64,000 nucleotides of DNA from Shewanella hanedai (lineage in GTDB: Bacteria > Pseudomonadota > Gammaproteobacteria > Enterobacterales > Shewanellaceae): contig NZ_VKGK01000027.1 of assembly GCF_007197645.1 (NCBI RefSeq), forward strand, positions 1 through 64,000, in the 5' to 3' direction. Under the pieces are notes generated by a model. That model did not search any database. It saw only the letters and a list, made by a program, of their open reading frames with translations, and was not told the DNA's origin. Shown here in pieces: positions 53,527 through 61,794 of the stretch (position 1 is the first letter of the stretch; every line of letters starts with the position of its first letter). A program made the translations under genes and the position numbers.

Positions 53527-54996
53527 CTAGAGCAGATCTGGGCGTTTCAGCGTTGGGTTAACGCCTACTGTCAGTTGCCATTCCAATAACGTTTGTTTCA
53601 GTTGGGCCACTCGTTGAGGTTGCTGAGCAGACAAGTCTGTCGACTCACTGGGGTCAACCAAGAGATCATAAAGCTCGGTCTTGCCCGAGACAAAAGCCAC
53701 CAGTTTCCAACGTTGACCAATAACTGCGGCGTAGGCATCTTCGTAGTTACGATAAAGAATCACATGCTTACGCTCAGACAGCTCACCTTTGAGCATCGGC
53801 ACGATACTTTGGCCGTCGAGATCTTTTAGATCGTCGGGGTTACCGCCTGCAATGTCCACAAAGGTCGGTAGAATGTCGGTGGACAGCACCAATTGCTCAG
53901 AATTTTGAGCCTTAGGTGTGACGCCCGGCCAACGCACGAGTAAAGGCACTCTGGCGCCTCCTTCATAAAGTGCTTTGCCACTCATTTTGCCGCCTCTTAG
54001 CGGCTCATTAGTGAAGTAACCTCCCTGATCGGAATAGAAAACAACCACGGTATTGTCTGCCATTCCAGAGTCATCCAAGGCTTGTAAAATACGACCGACG
54101 GAGGTATCCAATGCTTCGACCATGGCACCAAAGTTGGCGTATTTCTTATCCAGTCCTTTATCCAAGTATTTCTGGGTTCCCGCTTTAGGGCCTTGATGTG
54201 GCGTGTGCACTGTGTAATAGAAATTGGTCAACATGAACGGCTTAGCTTTGTCGTAATTTTCGATAAAACTCACCACGTCGTCGGTTAAACGCTCTGTCAG
54301 GTATTTTCCTTTAGGAGCATCGGGGTAAGGGTTGCGATACTCCTCCCAAAACGGCGCTCGATAACTCTTTGGATGACCAGCCGTTGATACACCGAACTGC
54401 TCATCGAAGCCTTGCTTTATGGGGTAATAATCTTCAGAACCTAAATGCCATTTCCCCGAAAATGCAGTGTGATACCCCAACGGCTTAACCGCCTCGGCGA
54501 TGGAGGTGACCTCTAGTGGTAAGTAGTTTCGAGACGGTTCTTGAGCGGGATCCGTTGGCAAGAGGTGAAACTCTTGGGTGGGGCGATGAAACTTATCAAA
54601 ACCCAGATCTTTTTTGCCATCAGGAATATGACGAGGCATTTTCAATCTCGCAGGATGCTGACCTGTTATCACCGATGCTCGGCTTGGGCTGCAGGTTGGC
54701 GATGCCACATACGCTCTGGTAAATTCGAGGCTTTGCTGCTTCAAACTATCAATATTGGGTGTATCCCAGCGACCTGTACGGTAACCCAGATCTGTCCAGC
54801 CAAGATCATCGGCAAACAACATCAAAATATTGGGTTGATTGACATCAATGACTTCAGAAGTCTGCATTTTAGAAGCATGTATTTTAGCAGTCTCAATTTC
54901 AGGTGCGGGCGCACAAGCAGTCAGCCCTGCTGTGGTCAAAGCCAGAGCACATAACCCAGAAATTTTGGTTGGGTATTTACGGATTCTTATTGTCAT
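53527..54996 (-). CDS. S1-type sulfatase, lipoprotein
   Basis: This 489-residue sulfatase removes sulfate esters after its Cys is matured to formylglycine. The motif is C102-S-P-S-R in ASPTCSPSRASVITG. The metal-binding start is NILMLFADDLGWTDLGY, and GKWHLG and YSDQGG follow. The N-terminus (LTAC, Cys 28) is a lipobox, placing the enzyme on a membrane facing the periplasm or outside. GGAG precedes the ATG at 54996; the gene overlaps the end of the previous sulfatase gene by 20 bases, so translation is coupled. It is the last gene of a four-gene operon. The sulfated carbohydrate is probably a galactan, inferred from GH110. Confidence 0.9.
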   Translation of the reverse strand: MTIRIRKYPTKISGLCALALTTAGLTACAPAPEIETAKIHASKMQTSEVIDVNQPNILMLFADDLGWTDLGYRTGRWDTPNIDSLKQQSLEFTRAYVASPTCSPSRASVITGQHPARLKMPRHIPDGKKDLGFDKFHRPTQEFHLLPTDPAQEPSRNYLPLEVTSIAEAVKPLGYHTAFSGKWHLGSEDYYPIKQGFDEQFGVSTAGHPKSYRAPFWEEYRNPYPDAPKGKYLTERLTDDVVSFIENYDKAKPFMLTNFYYTVHTPHQGPKAGTQKYLDKGLDKKYANFGAMVEALDTSVGRILQALDDSGMADNTVVVFYSDQGGYFTNEPLRGGKMSGKALYEGGARVPLLVRWPGVTPKAQNSEQLVLSTDILPTFVDIAGGNPDDLKDLDGQSIVPMLKGELSERKHVILYRNYEDAYAAVIGQRWKLVAFVSGKTELYDLLVDPSESTDLSAQQPQRVAQLKQTLLEWQLTVGVNPTLKRPDLL

Positions 54997-56605
54997 TTTT
55001 ATCTCCGGTTTTTGATTGTGGATCAACTTTTACAGCCTGAAAAGTCTTGGAATGATGAGCTAACATGGCCTTGCTGGACTTTTTATGGTCTCGGCGTAAC
55101 TCGGATGAGTTAAACAGATGTGCTGGTGGCGTTAGCCCAGCAACGGATATTGGCGCAGGCTTATTTGCTTGCCATTCACTGATGCTATTTTTCATCTGGG
55201 CGAGTCGCTGCTGGTGGGCAGGCTCGTTGGCCAGATTGTTATGTTCGTGAGGGTCACTGACGAGATCATATAACTCTATCTCGCCGCGTTTGCCTTTTTT
55301 GGCTGGCAGGATCAGCTTAAAATTGTCCAGTCTAAACATGTAATCAGAGCGCTGAGAAAAAGCGTGATTCTTCCAATTAACCGCTTTATCCGCCGTGAGA
55401 GGTAATAGAGATTGCCCCTGCATCCCGATAGGCTTATCGATGTTGAGCATGTCGAGTAAGGTCGGCATCACATCGATACTTTCAACAATTTGTTCAACCA
55501 CCTTGCCACGGTTCATCACTTTGGCGTATTGGGTATTTTTACCCGCTCGAATAATCAGAGGAATTCGGCTTGAACCTTCGTGCATCACGCCCTTGAACCA
55601 TTTGCCATGCTGGCCAAGCATATTGCCATGGTCTGCACTGAACACGACGATGGTGCTATCGGCTAACCCTGAGTTATCAAGGTAGTCGAGTATCCGACCG
55701 ACATTGTCATCCACATTAGTGATGTGGCCTAGATACTGGGCGGTTAAGTCCCGCATCATCTGTTCATCATCAATTAGGTGACGAGACTTGCCTTTTATCT
55801 TGTCTGCTAAAGCTTGTTTACGCTCGGTTTTGGCATGCTCAGGAATAACAGGAACAGATATCGCCTTTGGATCGTACATTGATGCATAGGGCTCAGTGGC
55901 ACGATATGGACTGTGGGGTTCGTTGTAGCTAAGGAACAAGAAAAATGGCTTTGTGGTTTGCGCTTTTTGCTGTTGGGTTAGATACGTAAGGGCTTTATCT
56001 GTCAGCCAGTAGGTTTCGAAATCCTCTTTAGCGAACTGGTACTTGCCTAAATCGTGCCCCAGTGGATCCTTGGGATACAGCACGCTGCCTTTCACTGGCT
56101 TAAATGCATCATTACCGTATTTCGCAAACATGTACTGGCGATAGGTTTCTTCATGATTGGGGCCTTCGCTACTGCGAGCCCAAAAATGATCAAAGTTCCA
56201 GTCCTGCCACTCAGGATAAAAATGCAGTTTGCCAGATATTGCTGTGCTGTAACCTTCATGCTTGAGCAGGGTCGGTAAATCTACTTCGCCATCATTAGCC
56301 AAGGCTTGTTTATTGTTGTCGATGACTCCGTGTACATGAGGATAGCGTGAGGTAAAAAATGATCGTCTAGAGGGAGAGCAGATAGGCGCAACCGTGTAAG
56401 CGGTTTTGTAGTAAGTGCCTTGGGCTGCCAGCTTATCCAGATTAGGGGTTTTCACCATAGGATGGCCAGCCACGCCCATCACATCTGACTTCATTTCGTC
56501 AGTCATGATAAATAACAGATTGTCACGGGGCTCAGCGTCAGCCGCCAGCGCACTGCCAAGAGGCAGCAGGCAAGCGATGATAGATGTGGCGAGTAAATGT
56601 TTCAT
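54977..56605 (-). CDS. S1-type sulfatase, periplasmic
   Basis: This 542-residue sulfatase has a Sec signal (MKHLLATSIIACLLPLGSALA) and no lipobox. The formylglycine motif is C76-S-P-S-R (APICSPSRRSF). Metal and sulfate residues appear in LLFIMTDEMKSD, SGKLHF and FSADHGNMLGQHGKW. It has a Lys- and His-rich C-terminal tail of ~60 residues beyond the normal fold. Its ATG overlaps the GH110 stop codon (ATGA). It clearly belongs to another subfamily than its three neighbours, so it likely removes a sulfate from a different position or sugar. That specificity is inference. Confidence 0.9.
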   Translation of the reverse strand: MKHLLATSIIACLLPLGSALAADAEPRDNLLFIMTDEMKSDVMGVAGHPMVKTPNLDKLAAQGTYYKTAYTVAPICSPSRRSFFTSRYPHVHGVIDNNKQALANDGEVDLPTLLKHEGYSTAISGKLHFYPEWQDWNFDHFWARSSEGPNHEETYRQYMFAKYGNDAFKPVKGSVLYPKDPLGHDLGKYQFAKEDFETYWLTDKALTYLTQQQKAQTTKPFFLFLSYNEPHSPYRATEPYASMYDPKAISVPVIPEHAKTERKQALADKIKGKSRHLIDDEQMMRDLTAQYLGHITNVDDNVGRILDYLDNSGLADSTIVVFSADHGNMLGQHGKWFKGVMHEGSSRIPLIIRAGKNTQYAKVMNRGKVVEQIVESIDVMPTLLDMLNIDKPIGMQGQSLLPLTADKAVNWKNHAFSQRSDYMFRLDNFKLILPAKKGKRGEIELYDLVSDPHEHNNLANEPAHQQRLAQMKNSISEWQANKPAPISVAGLTPPAHLFNSSELRRDHKKSSKAMLAHHSKTFQAVKVDPQSKTGDKNDNKNP

Positions 56606-58443
56606 GAAGTTTCTACCTCAACACCGTTTTTACCTGTTTTACGTTTATTGTTATCTTCATTGATGGACACCAGCTTTTTGTCTTTAGGGAAACCAATGAA
56701 ATCGTTACCCGTATGAACAAATTGAGTTGAGCGATCCACCTGCAGTGGCGCAAATCGACTTGGTTTTGTTGGATATGCATCGGATTTGATAATGGTATTA
56801 TTAACGAAATTAACGCCGTGGGTGCGACTGGCTGTTAATACTCTGCCGTTGAATACCCTGAACTCATTTTGATAGATATTGATGTTTTGATGGAACGGCA
56901 AGGTTTCAGTTTTACTGCGACCAGGCACGATATCAATGGGGGCTGCATCTTTGGCATAGTTGCAGTTATCGAATACATTATTGCGGATCTCGACTGAGGT
57001 CACTGGGCCAGATTCGTACCACTTAAGGCCACCAGAGCCTATCTTGATCCCCATGCCTGGTGTATGGAAATAGTTATCTTCAATGATCACTTTACTTGGT
57101 ACAGACACCAAGGCACCACGGGCGCGGTTACGTATAAATCGACTGCCGGAGATCATGACATAATCTGGTTGCCAAGTGAGATTGTCCAACACATCATCGA
57201 CCTTCAGTGCCTTATCCAGTGGCTGCTTGAAGGTCACTGTCCAGTACTTCGCGTCTTTGCGAACTGTAGAAGCAATCTCATTGTCATGAAACACATTGAG
57301 GGCCAGATCGCTGAAATTCACTTTGCTGTCAGCTTCAAAAATATCAATGCCTAACTGCTGGTAATGCACCAGTTCGAAGGTTGCTGTGTGGCGGTTATGG
57401 ATCTTTGCCACACGGCCATACATACCGTGGATATTGGTACCATCATCAATCTGCCCCTGAAACAGGCAATCTTTAAGGATAATATGACCACGACAGTTAA
57501 CGAAGTGAGTGGCGTCCACTGTGGTGGATACGATACGGCCATTGTTCTCTCGTGGGCGTACCTGTAATCTTTCTAATTTAACCCCGTTGGCTCGCTGGGC
57601 GATAACGCCCATTGCACCAGAGTGATGAATGGTGACATCTTCAATCCAAGTATTGTCGGTGTCTTGGATAGCAAATGCAGGCCACTCACGCTTCTCCTGC
57701 ATGATTAGCAAAGTATTACCAACCGTTGGCCAAGTGTTGAACTTGGTTTTCATACGAATAACACCGGGTTTGACTTCAGAGGTGACGGGCTGAATTTCAC
57801 GTTGGAAATTGTCACGCGCCATGAAGGCTTGCTCCTCTTTTTTAGTATCAAACTCCAATAAGTTTTTGATAACAGGATTTTCAAACCCTTCGCCAACAAA
57901 GATGAATCGGTTGTTTTCAACTTTATAGCGGTAGCCCTTTTTAATACGTACATCGACATAGCTTTGTTTCTTGTTTACCGCTTCGATAATGCCTTCGCAG
58001 TTGAAAGGGACATCCCAATCGATAGAGAAGTTTTTGAGAGTGATACCTTTGGAACCACGCACGATTGCCGGCACCATACCGCCATGAAAAACAAAGCGAG
58101 AACCTTGTCCGTCAATAGTGACATTTTTAAAGCCCGTCAACGGAAAAGCGACCGGTTTAATGCCGTCATCATTGTTAGATAGATAATAAAAATCCTGATC
58201 GGCCAGTGTGTACCAGAAATCATAACGGCCACGGGGAAATATCAAGGTAGTGCCAGGGTTTTGTTTACAATAAGCCAGTGCTTTGCGCAGCGCTGGAATA
58301 GAGTCATCCCGTGAATTAGGCTTCAAACCAAACTCAGCAACTGAAACGAGCTTATCCTTTGCAAGAGCGGTTGAAACCGTGCCTACGCTTGTAGCCACTG
58401 CTAGCACGCCTGACATTGACTTAATAAAAGTTCGTCTTTCCAT
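56602..58443 (-). CDS. GH110 alpha-1,3-galactosidase (putative)
   Basis: This 613-residue protein is read as a right-handed parallel beta-helix glycosidase of family GH110. GH110 enzymes release terminal alpha-1,3-linked galactose, from blood-group antigens in gut Bacteroides and from carrageenan fragments in marine bacteria. Matching stretches: FPRGRYDFWYTL, FKNVTIDGQGSRFVFHGGMVP and ITLKNFSIDWDVPFNCEG near the N-terminus, and many Asn/Ile beta-helix turns after ~280. The signal carries a twin-arginine pattern (ERRTFIKSMSGV), suggesting Tat export of a folded enzyme. GAGGAG lies before the ATG. It has sulfatase genes on both sides in the same operon, overlapping one by four bases. Confidence 0.8.
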   Translation of the reverse strand: MERRTFIKSMSGVLAVATSVGTVSTALAKDKLVSVAEFGLKPNSRDDSIPALRKALAYCKQNPGTTLIFPRGRYDFWYTLADQDFYYLSNNDDGIKPVAFPLTGFKNVTIDGQGSRFVFHGGMVPAIVRGSKGITLKNFSIDWDVPFNCEGIIEAVNKKQSYVDVRIKKGYRYKVENNRFIFVGEGFENPVIKNLLEFDTKKEEQAFMARDNFQREIQPVTSEVKPGVIRMKTKFNTWPTVGNTLLIMQEKREWPAFAIQDTDNTWIEDVTIHHSGAMGVIAQRANGVKLERLQVRPRENNGRIVSTTVDATHFVNCRGHIILKDCLFQGQIDDGTNIHGMYGRVAKIHNRHTATFELVHYQQLGIDIFEADSKVNFSDLALNVFHDNEIASTVRKDAKYWTVTFKQPLDKALKVDDVLDNLTWQPDYVMISGSRFIRNRARGALVSVPSKVIIEDNYFHTPGMGIKIGSGGLKWYESGPVTSVEIRNNVFDNCNYAKDAAPIDIVPGRSKTETLPFHQNINIYQNEFRVFNGRVLTASRTHGVNFVNNTIIKSDAYPTKPSRFAPLQVDRSTQFVHTGNDFIGFPKDKKLVSINEDNNKRKTGKNGVEVETS

Positions 58444-58455
58444 TGCTATGCTCCT

Positions 58456-59934
58456 CTAGTGCTTGCTGCTGGTATGTGGATGACGAGCACGGTAACCGCG
58501 ACACTCGGGGCTTTGACATTTGTTTTTATAAAACTCTAGTACCTCACGAATGCCCGCATCGCTCTCAGGTGTTTGCCCTTTGTCGCCCGTCTCTTTAACC
58601 CAGTTATTGAGAATGTCGCGCATACTGATTAACTGATTTGTGTAAGCGGGGGTTGTGGCAAGGTTGTTGACTTCATGGGGATCATTTTTTAGGTCATACA
58701 GCTCTTCAGCGGGTTTTACATTGGCCATGAGCAGAGATTCAACCTCGTTAAACTGACCGCTGGCATAAGCCTTTTTATACTCTTTTACTAACGGCCACTT
58801 ATCGCGATATTGAGGCTGCATATAAGGGCGTTCAGGGTGATAATTACGGATATATTTAAACGCTTCAGTGCGCACAGAGCGGATTGTCTCAAAGGTATAA
58901 TCACAACGGTCTCTGGCTGAGATAATCCATGGTTGAGTTTGGTAATCAGCGGCAAAGAAGTTTTCAGTGGTCATGTATGAGGGAATGTCGATACCCGCAA
59001 GGCCTAAACTGCTGCCGCCAATATCCAAACCACGGATCTGTTCTTTACGTTCAGCGCCCAGTGCGCGTAGCTTGTCATTGCCTGCCTGCCAGCTAACAAC
59101 TAAAGGCACTTGCAAACCACCGTCATACAAAAACTGTTTGTGGCGCAGTAAGCCCATGCCGTGGTCAGTGAAGAAAAACACCACGGTATTTTCCAATAGG
59201 CCATTGTCTTTCAACTCAGTCATGATCTTGCCAACATCGAGATCCGTGATATGGATATTCTCATAGTGGCGAGCCCAAGCATCACGGGTTAAAGGCTGGT
59301 CATTGTAGTAGGGCGGCAATGTCACTAAAGCGCGATCAACCTTAATCGGAGGTTTCTTCATCTTGTACTTGCCACCACGGAGTTGGATTTGACCAAAAAA
59401 TGGCTTACCAGATGTGGCTAGCGTTTTCCCCCAGTCGAAATCAGGACCGTCTTGGGTTCCTTGATGACCGACTTTGGGTCCAGGATGTAAGGAGTAAAGC
59501 TGCTTACGATCGTAGGAAAAGTTGTAATCATCTTTGCCGATATTGAAGGTTTCATAGCCGTTGTCCTGAAACAATTCAGGCAGGGTTTTGTGACCTTCGG
59601 GTAATGTGATTTGGTTATAGTCGAAGCGAGAGCTGCGGTGATTATGGGTGCCTAGCGTGGTTTGCATATCACCGGTGATGATAGCGGATCTGACAGCTGA
59701 ACAAACTGGGGCAGGCATGATGACCTGATCGAATCTGACTCCTTCCCCCGCCAGCTTATCAATATTAGGTGTTGGCACTGTGTTATCGCCGAAAGCGCCC
59801 ATCCAATCATTCATGTCTTCAACATATATCCACAATATATTGGGACGTTTGCTTGTGTGCTTTTCTGCGACTGCGGTGGTTGTCTGGCAACCTGCCATGA
59901 CTAACAGCAATGCCAATAAGGCTCCTATACGCAT
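58456..59934 (-). CDS. S1-type sulfatase with a CxAxR motif, lipoprotein
   Basis: This 492-residue lipoprotein (lipobox MAGC, Cys 16) has a sulfatase fold (NILWIYVEDMNDWMGAFGD, FFFTDHGMGLLRHKQFLYDG). The formylglycine site reads C78-S-A-V-R, with Ala where most type I sulfatases have Pro. Anaerobic sulfatase-maturating enzymes (anSME) are known to accept C-x-A-x-R as well as C-x-P-x-R. It is a close paralogue of the sulfatase at 60247-61707 and is the first gene of the four-gene leftward operon, with GH110 12 bases behind. A gene for a maturase is not in the window. Sugar specificity is unknown. Confidence 0.9.
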   Translation of the reverse strand: MRIGALLALLLVMAGCQTTTAVAEKHTSKRPNILWIYVEDMNDWMGAFGDNTVPTPNIDKLAGEGVRFDQVIMPAPVCSAVRSAIITGDMQTTLGTHNHRSSRFDYNQITLPEGHKTLPELFQDNGYETFNIGKDDYNFSYDRKQLYSLHPGPKVGHQGTQDGPDFDWGKTLATSGKPFFGQIQLRGGKYKMKKPPIKVDRALVTLPPYYNDQPLTRDAWARHYENIHITDLDVGKIMTELKDNGLLENTVVFFFTDHGMGLLRHKQFLYDGGLQVPLVVSWQAGNDKLRALGAERKEQIRGLDIGGSSLGLAGIDIPSYMTTENFFAADYQTQPWIISARDRCDYTFETIRSVRTEAFKYIRNYHPERPYMQPQYRDKWPLVKEYKKAYASGQFNEVESLLMANVKPAEELYDLKNDPHEVNNLATTPAYTNQLISMRDILNNWVKETGDKGQTPESDAGIREVLEFYKNKCQSPECRGYRARHPHTSSKH

Positions 59935-60246
59935 GCTTCTCTCCAGGATCTGTCCTTCAACGATAGTGAGGCAGTTCTCTATTTGTAGGTTATAGATACA
60001 ATCATACTATTAATAATATAAATAACTATCAATACAAAAATAGAACATTTAATTAACTTTACGTTATTTGACAGGAATTATCACAGAGGTCGTTATATCA
60101 ATCGGGATAAGAGGGTGTTCTTTTCAATGGAGTTTTTGTAAAATTGGCTCAAGCTTATTTGGAACTAAATCATTTAACCCGCTGATAGTGGGTTAAATGA
60201 ACGCAATCTTAGATATGAAGCTTTATTGATGGCGATGCCTTGATAA
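59935..60246. other. spacer between paralogous sulfatases
   Basis: AT-rich promoter-type spacer of 312 bases. A 10-bp-stem hairpin CATTTAACCC/GGGTTAAATG at 60171-60199 may end the upstream gene's mRNA, although its T tract is poor. An AT-rich stretch around 60001-60045 resembles one upstream of the TIM-barrel gene and may be regulatory. Confidence 0.5.
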
Positions 60247-61707
60247 TTACTGAGGCGAGGCTAAGTTTCCTGATAATTGATGCTTATCTCTGTAGCGTTG
60301 GCACTCTGGGCTTTGGCAATTATCCCCAAAATAACGGAGCACTTCGGCAAGGCTCTTATCGGTTTCCGCATATTGGCCTTTATCATCGCTTTCTTGCTCC
60401 CATTGATTCAATACTTGTTGCAGCTGTGCCAGTTGTACTTGATGGGCAGGAAATGCAGCCAAATTATTAATTTCATGGGGGTCATTCTGCAGATCGTACA
60501 ACTCCTCTGCAGGCTTTGCTTGTGCCATAAACAAAGATTGAATGGTGTTGAACTTACCTTGATTAAACGCCTGACGATATTCTTTGGTCATCTTCCAGCG
60601 ATCGCGAAATTGAGATTGCATATAGGGGCGTTCAGGGAAGTAATTGCGGATATATTTATACCTGTTGGTTCGAACAGAACGGATGCGGTCAAAGGTCCAG
60701 TCACATCTATCCCGTGCTGAAATAACCCATTCTCTAGGGCGATAATCATCAGCAAACAGATCCCGTGTTGTCATATGTTCAGGTACTGGGATCCCTGCCA
60801 GCCCCATGCTTGCGCCAGCAATATCCAATCCACTGACAATCTCTTCACGTACTTGGCCTAAGGTTCTAATTTTGTCGTTTCCTGCTGGCCAATTCACGAT
60901 TAGCGGTACCTGCAGTCCGCCGTCATACAAAAACTGTTTATGCCTGAGAAACCCCATGCCGTGATCAGAGAAGAAGAACACGGCGGTATTCTCGAGTAAG
61001 CCGTTGTCCTGTAGCTGCTTAAGGATGTCGCCCACTTGAAGGTCGGTGACATGAATATTCTCATAATGCTTAGCCCATGCATCTCGGGTTAGGGGTTGGT
61101 CGTTGTAGTAGGGTGGTAAAGTGACTGAACTGCGATCAACCACTACCGGAGGTTTCTTGATTTTTAACTTACCGCCACGCAGTTGAATTTGGCCAAAGAA
61201 GGGTTTTCCTGACTGTCCTAACCTTGTTGCCCAATCAAATTCAGCACCGTCAAAGCCCGCATGATGCCCTGGATCTGGCCCAGGCATTAGAGAATAGAAA
61301 TCCCTTCTATCGTAGATAAAATTGTAATCATCTTTGCCAATATTAAAGGTCTCATACCCGTGTTGTCGGAACTGCTCAGGTACACTTGAATGGGCTAAAT
61401 GTACGGGTTCATATCCAGCTCTTCCGCTGCGGTGATGATGCGCGCCTATGCTGGTTTGCATATCCCCTGCAATGATAGCTGAGCGAACAGCCGAGCAAAC
61501 TGGGGCTGGCATCATCGCTTTATCAAATCGCACTCCTTGGTCAGCCAGTTTATCAATGTTGGGGGTCGGCACTGTGTGGTCGCCGTAAGCGCCCATCCAA
61601 TCATTCATATCTTCAACGTAAATCCACAACACATTGGGACGTGGATTGGGTTGAGATTGACATCCAACCAGAAATAGTAATAACCACAGACAGAAGAAAA
61701 AACGCAT
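60247..61707 (-). CDS. S1-type sulfatase with a CxAxR motif, lipoprotein (paralogue)
   Basis: This 486-residue lipoprotein (lipobox LVGC, Cys 16) is a close relative of the sulfatase at 58456-59934 along its full length. It shares blocks such as NVLWIYVEDMNDWMGAYGD, YETFNIGKDDYNF and HKQFLYDGGLQVPL. The modification site is C71-S-A-V-R, again with Ala instead of Pro. I use the ATG at 61707, with AAAGGT upstream, rather than a TTG eight codons earlier, since it gives a normal lipoprotein signal. It is separated from the four-gene operon by 312 bases and has its own promoter region, behind the TonB receptor terminator. The two probably act on related sulfated sugars. Confidence 0.9.
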   Translation of the reverse strand: MRFFFCLWLLLFLVGCQSQPNPRPNVLWIYVEDMNDWMGAYGDHTVPTPNIDKLADQGVRFDKAMMPAPVCSAVRSAIIAGDMQTSIGAHHHRSGRAGYEPVHLAHSSVPEQFRQHGYETFNIGKDDYNFIYDRRDFYSLMPGPDPGHHAGFDGAEFDWATRLGQSGKPFFGQIQLRGGKLKIKKPPVVVDRSSVTLPPYYNDQPLTRDAWAKHYENIHVTDLQVGDILKQLQDNGLLENTAVFFFSDHGMGFLRHKQFLYDGGLQVPLIVNWPAGNDKIRTLGQVREEIVSGLDIAGASMGLAGIPVPEHMTTRDLFADDYRPREWVISARDRCDWTFDRIRSVRTNRYKYIRNYFPERPYMQSQFRDRWKMTKEYRQAFNQGKFNTIQSLFMAQAKPAEELYDLQNDPHEINNLAAFPAHQVQLAQLQQVLNQWEQESDDKGQYAETDKSLAEVLRYFGDNCQSPECQRYRDKHQLSGNLASPQ

Positions 61708-61745
61708 CTTAATACTTACCTTTTGTTGCAATAAATGACACCTAT

Positions 61746-61771
61746 AAAAAAAGCCTCAAAAGAGAGGCTTT
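61746..61771 (-). terminator. rho-independent terminator of the TonB receptor gene
   Basis: Read leftward, stem AAAGCCTC/GAGGCTTT is followed by TTTTT. It lies 24 bases beyond the receptor stop codon. Confidence 0.8.
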
Positions 61772-61794
61772 CTTAGGTGGTAACTAACTGAATA

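Noticed and set aside
54541..54954. 137-codon plus-strand frame inside a sulfatase gene
   Set aside because: Antisense shadow of a gene with complete sulfatase motifs.
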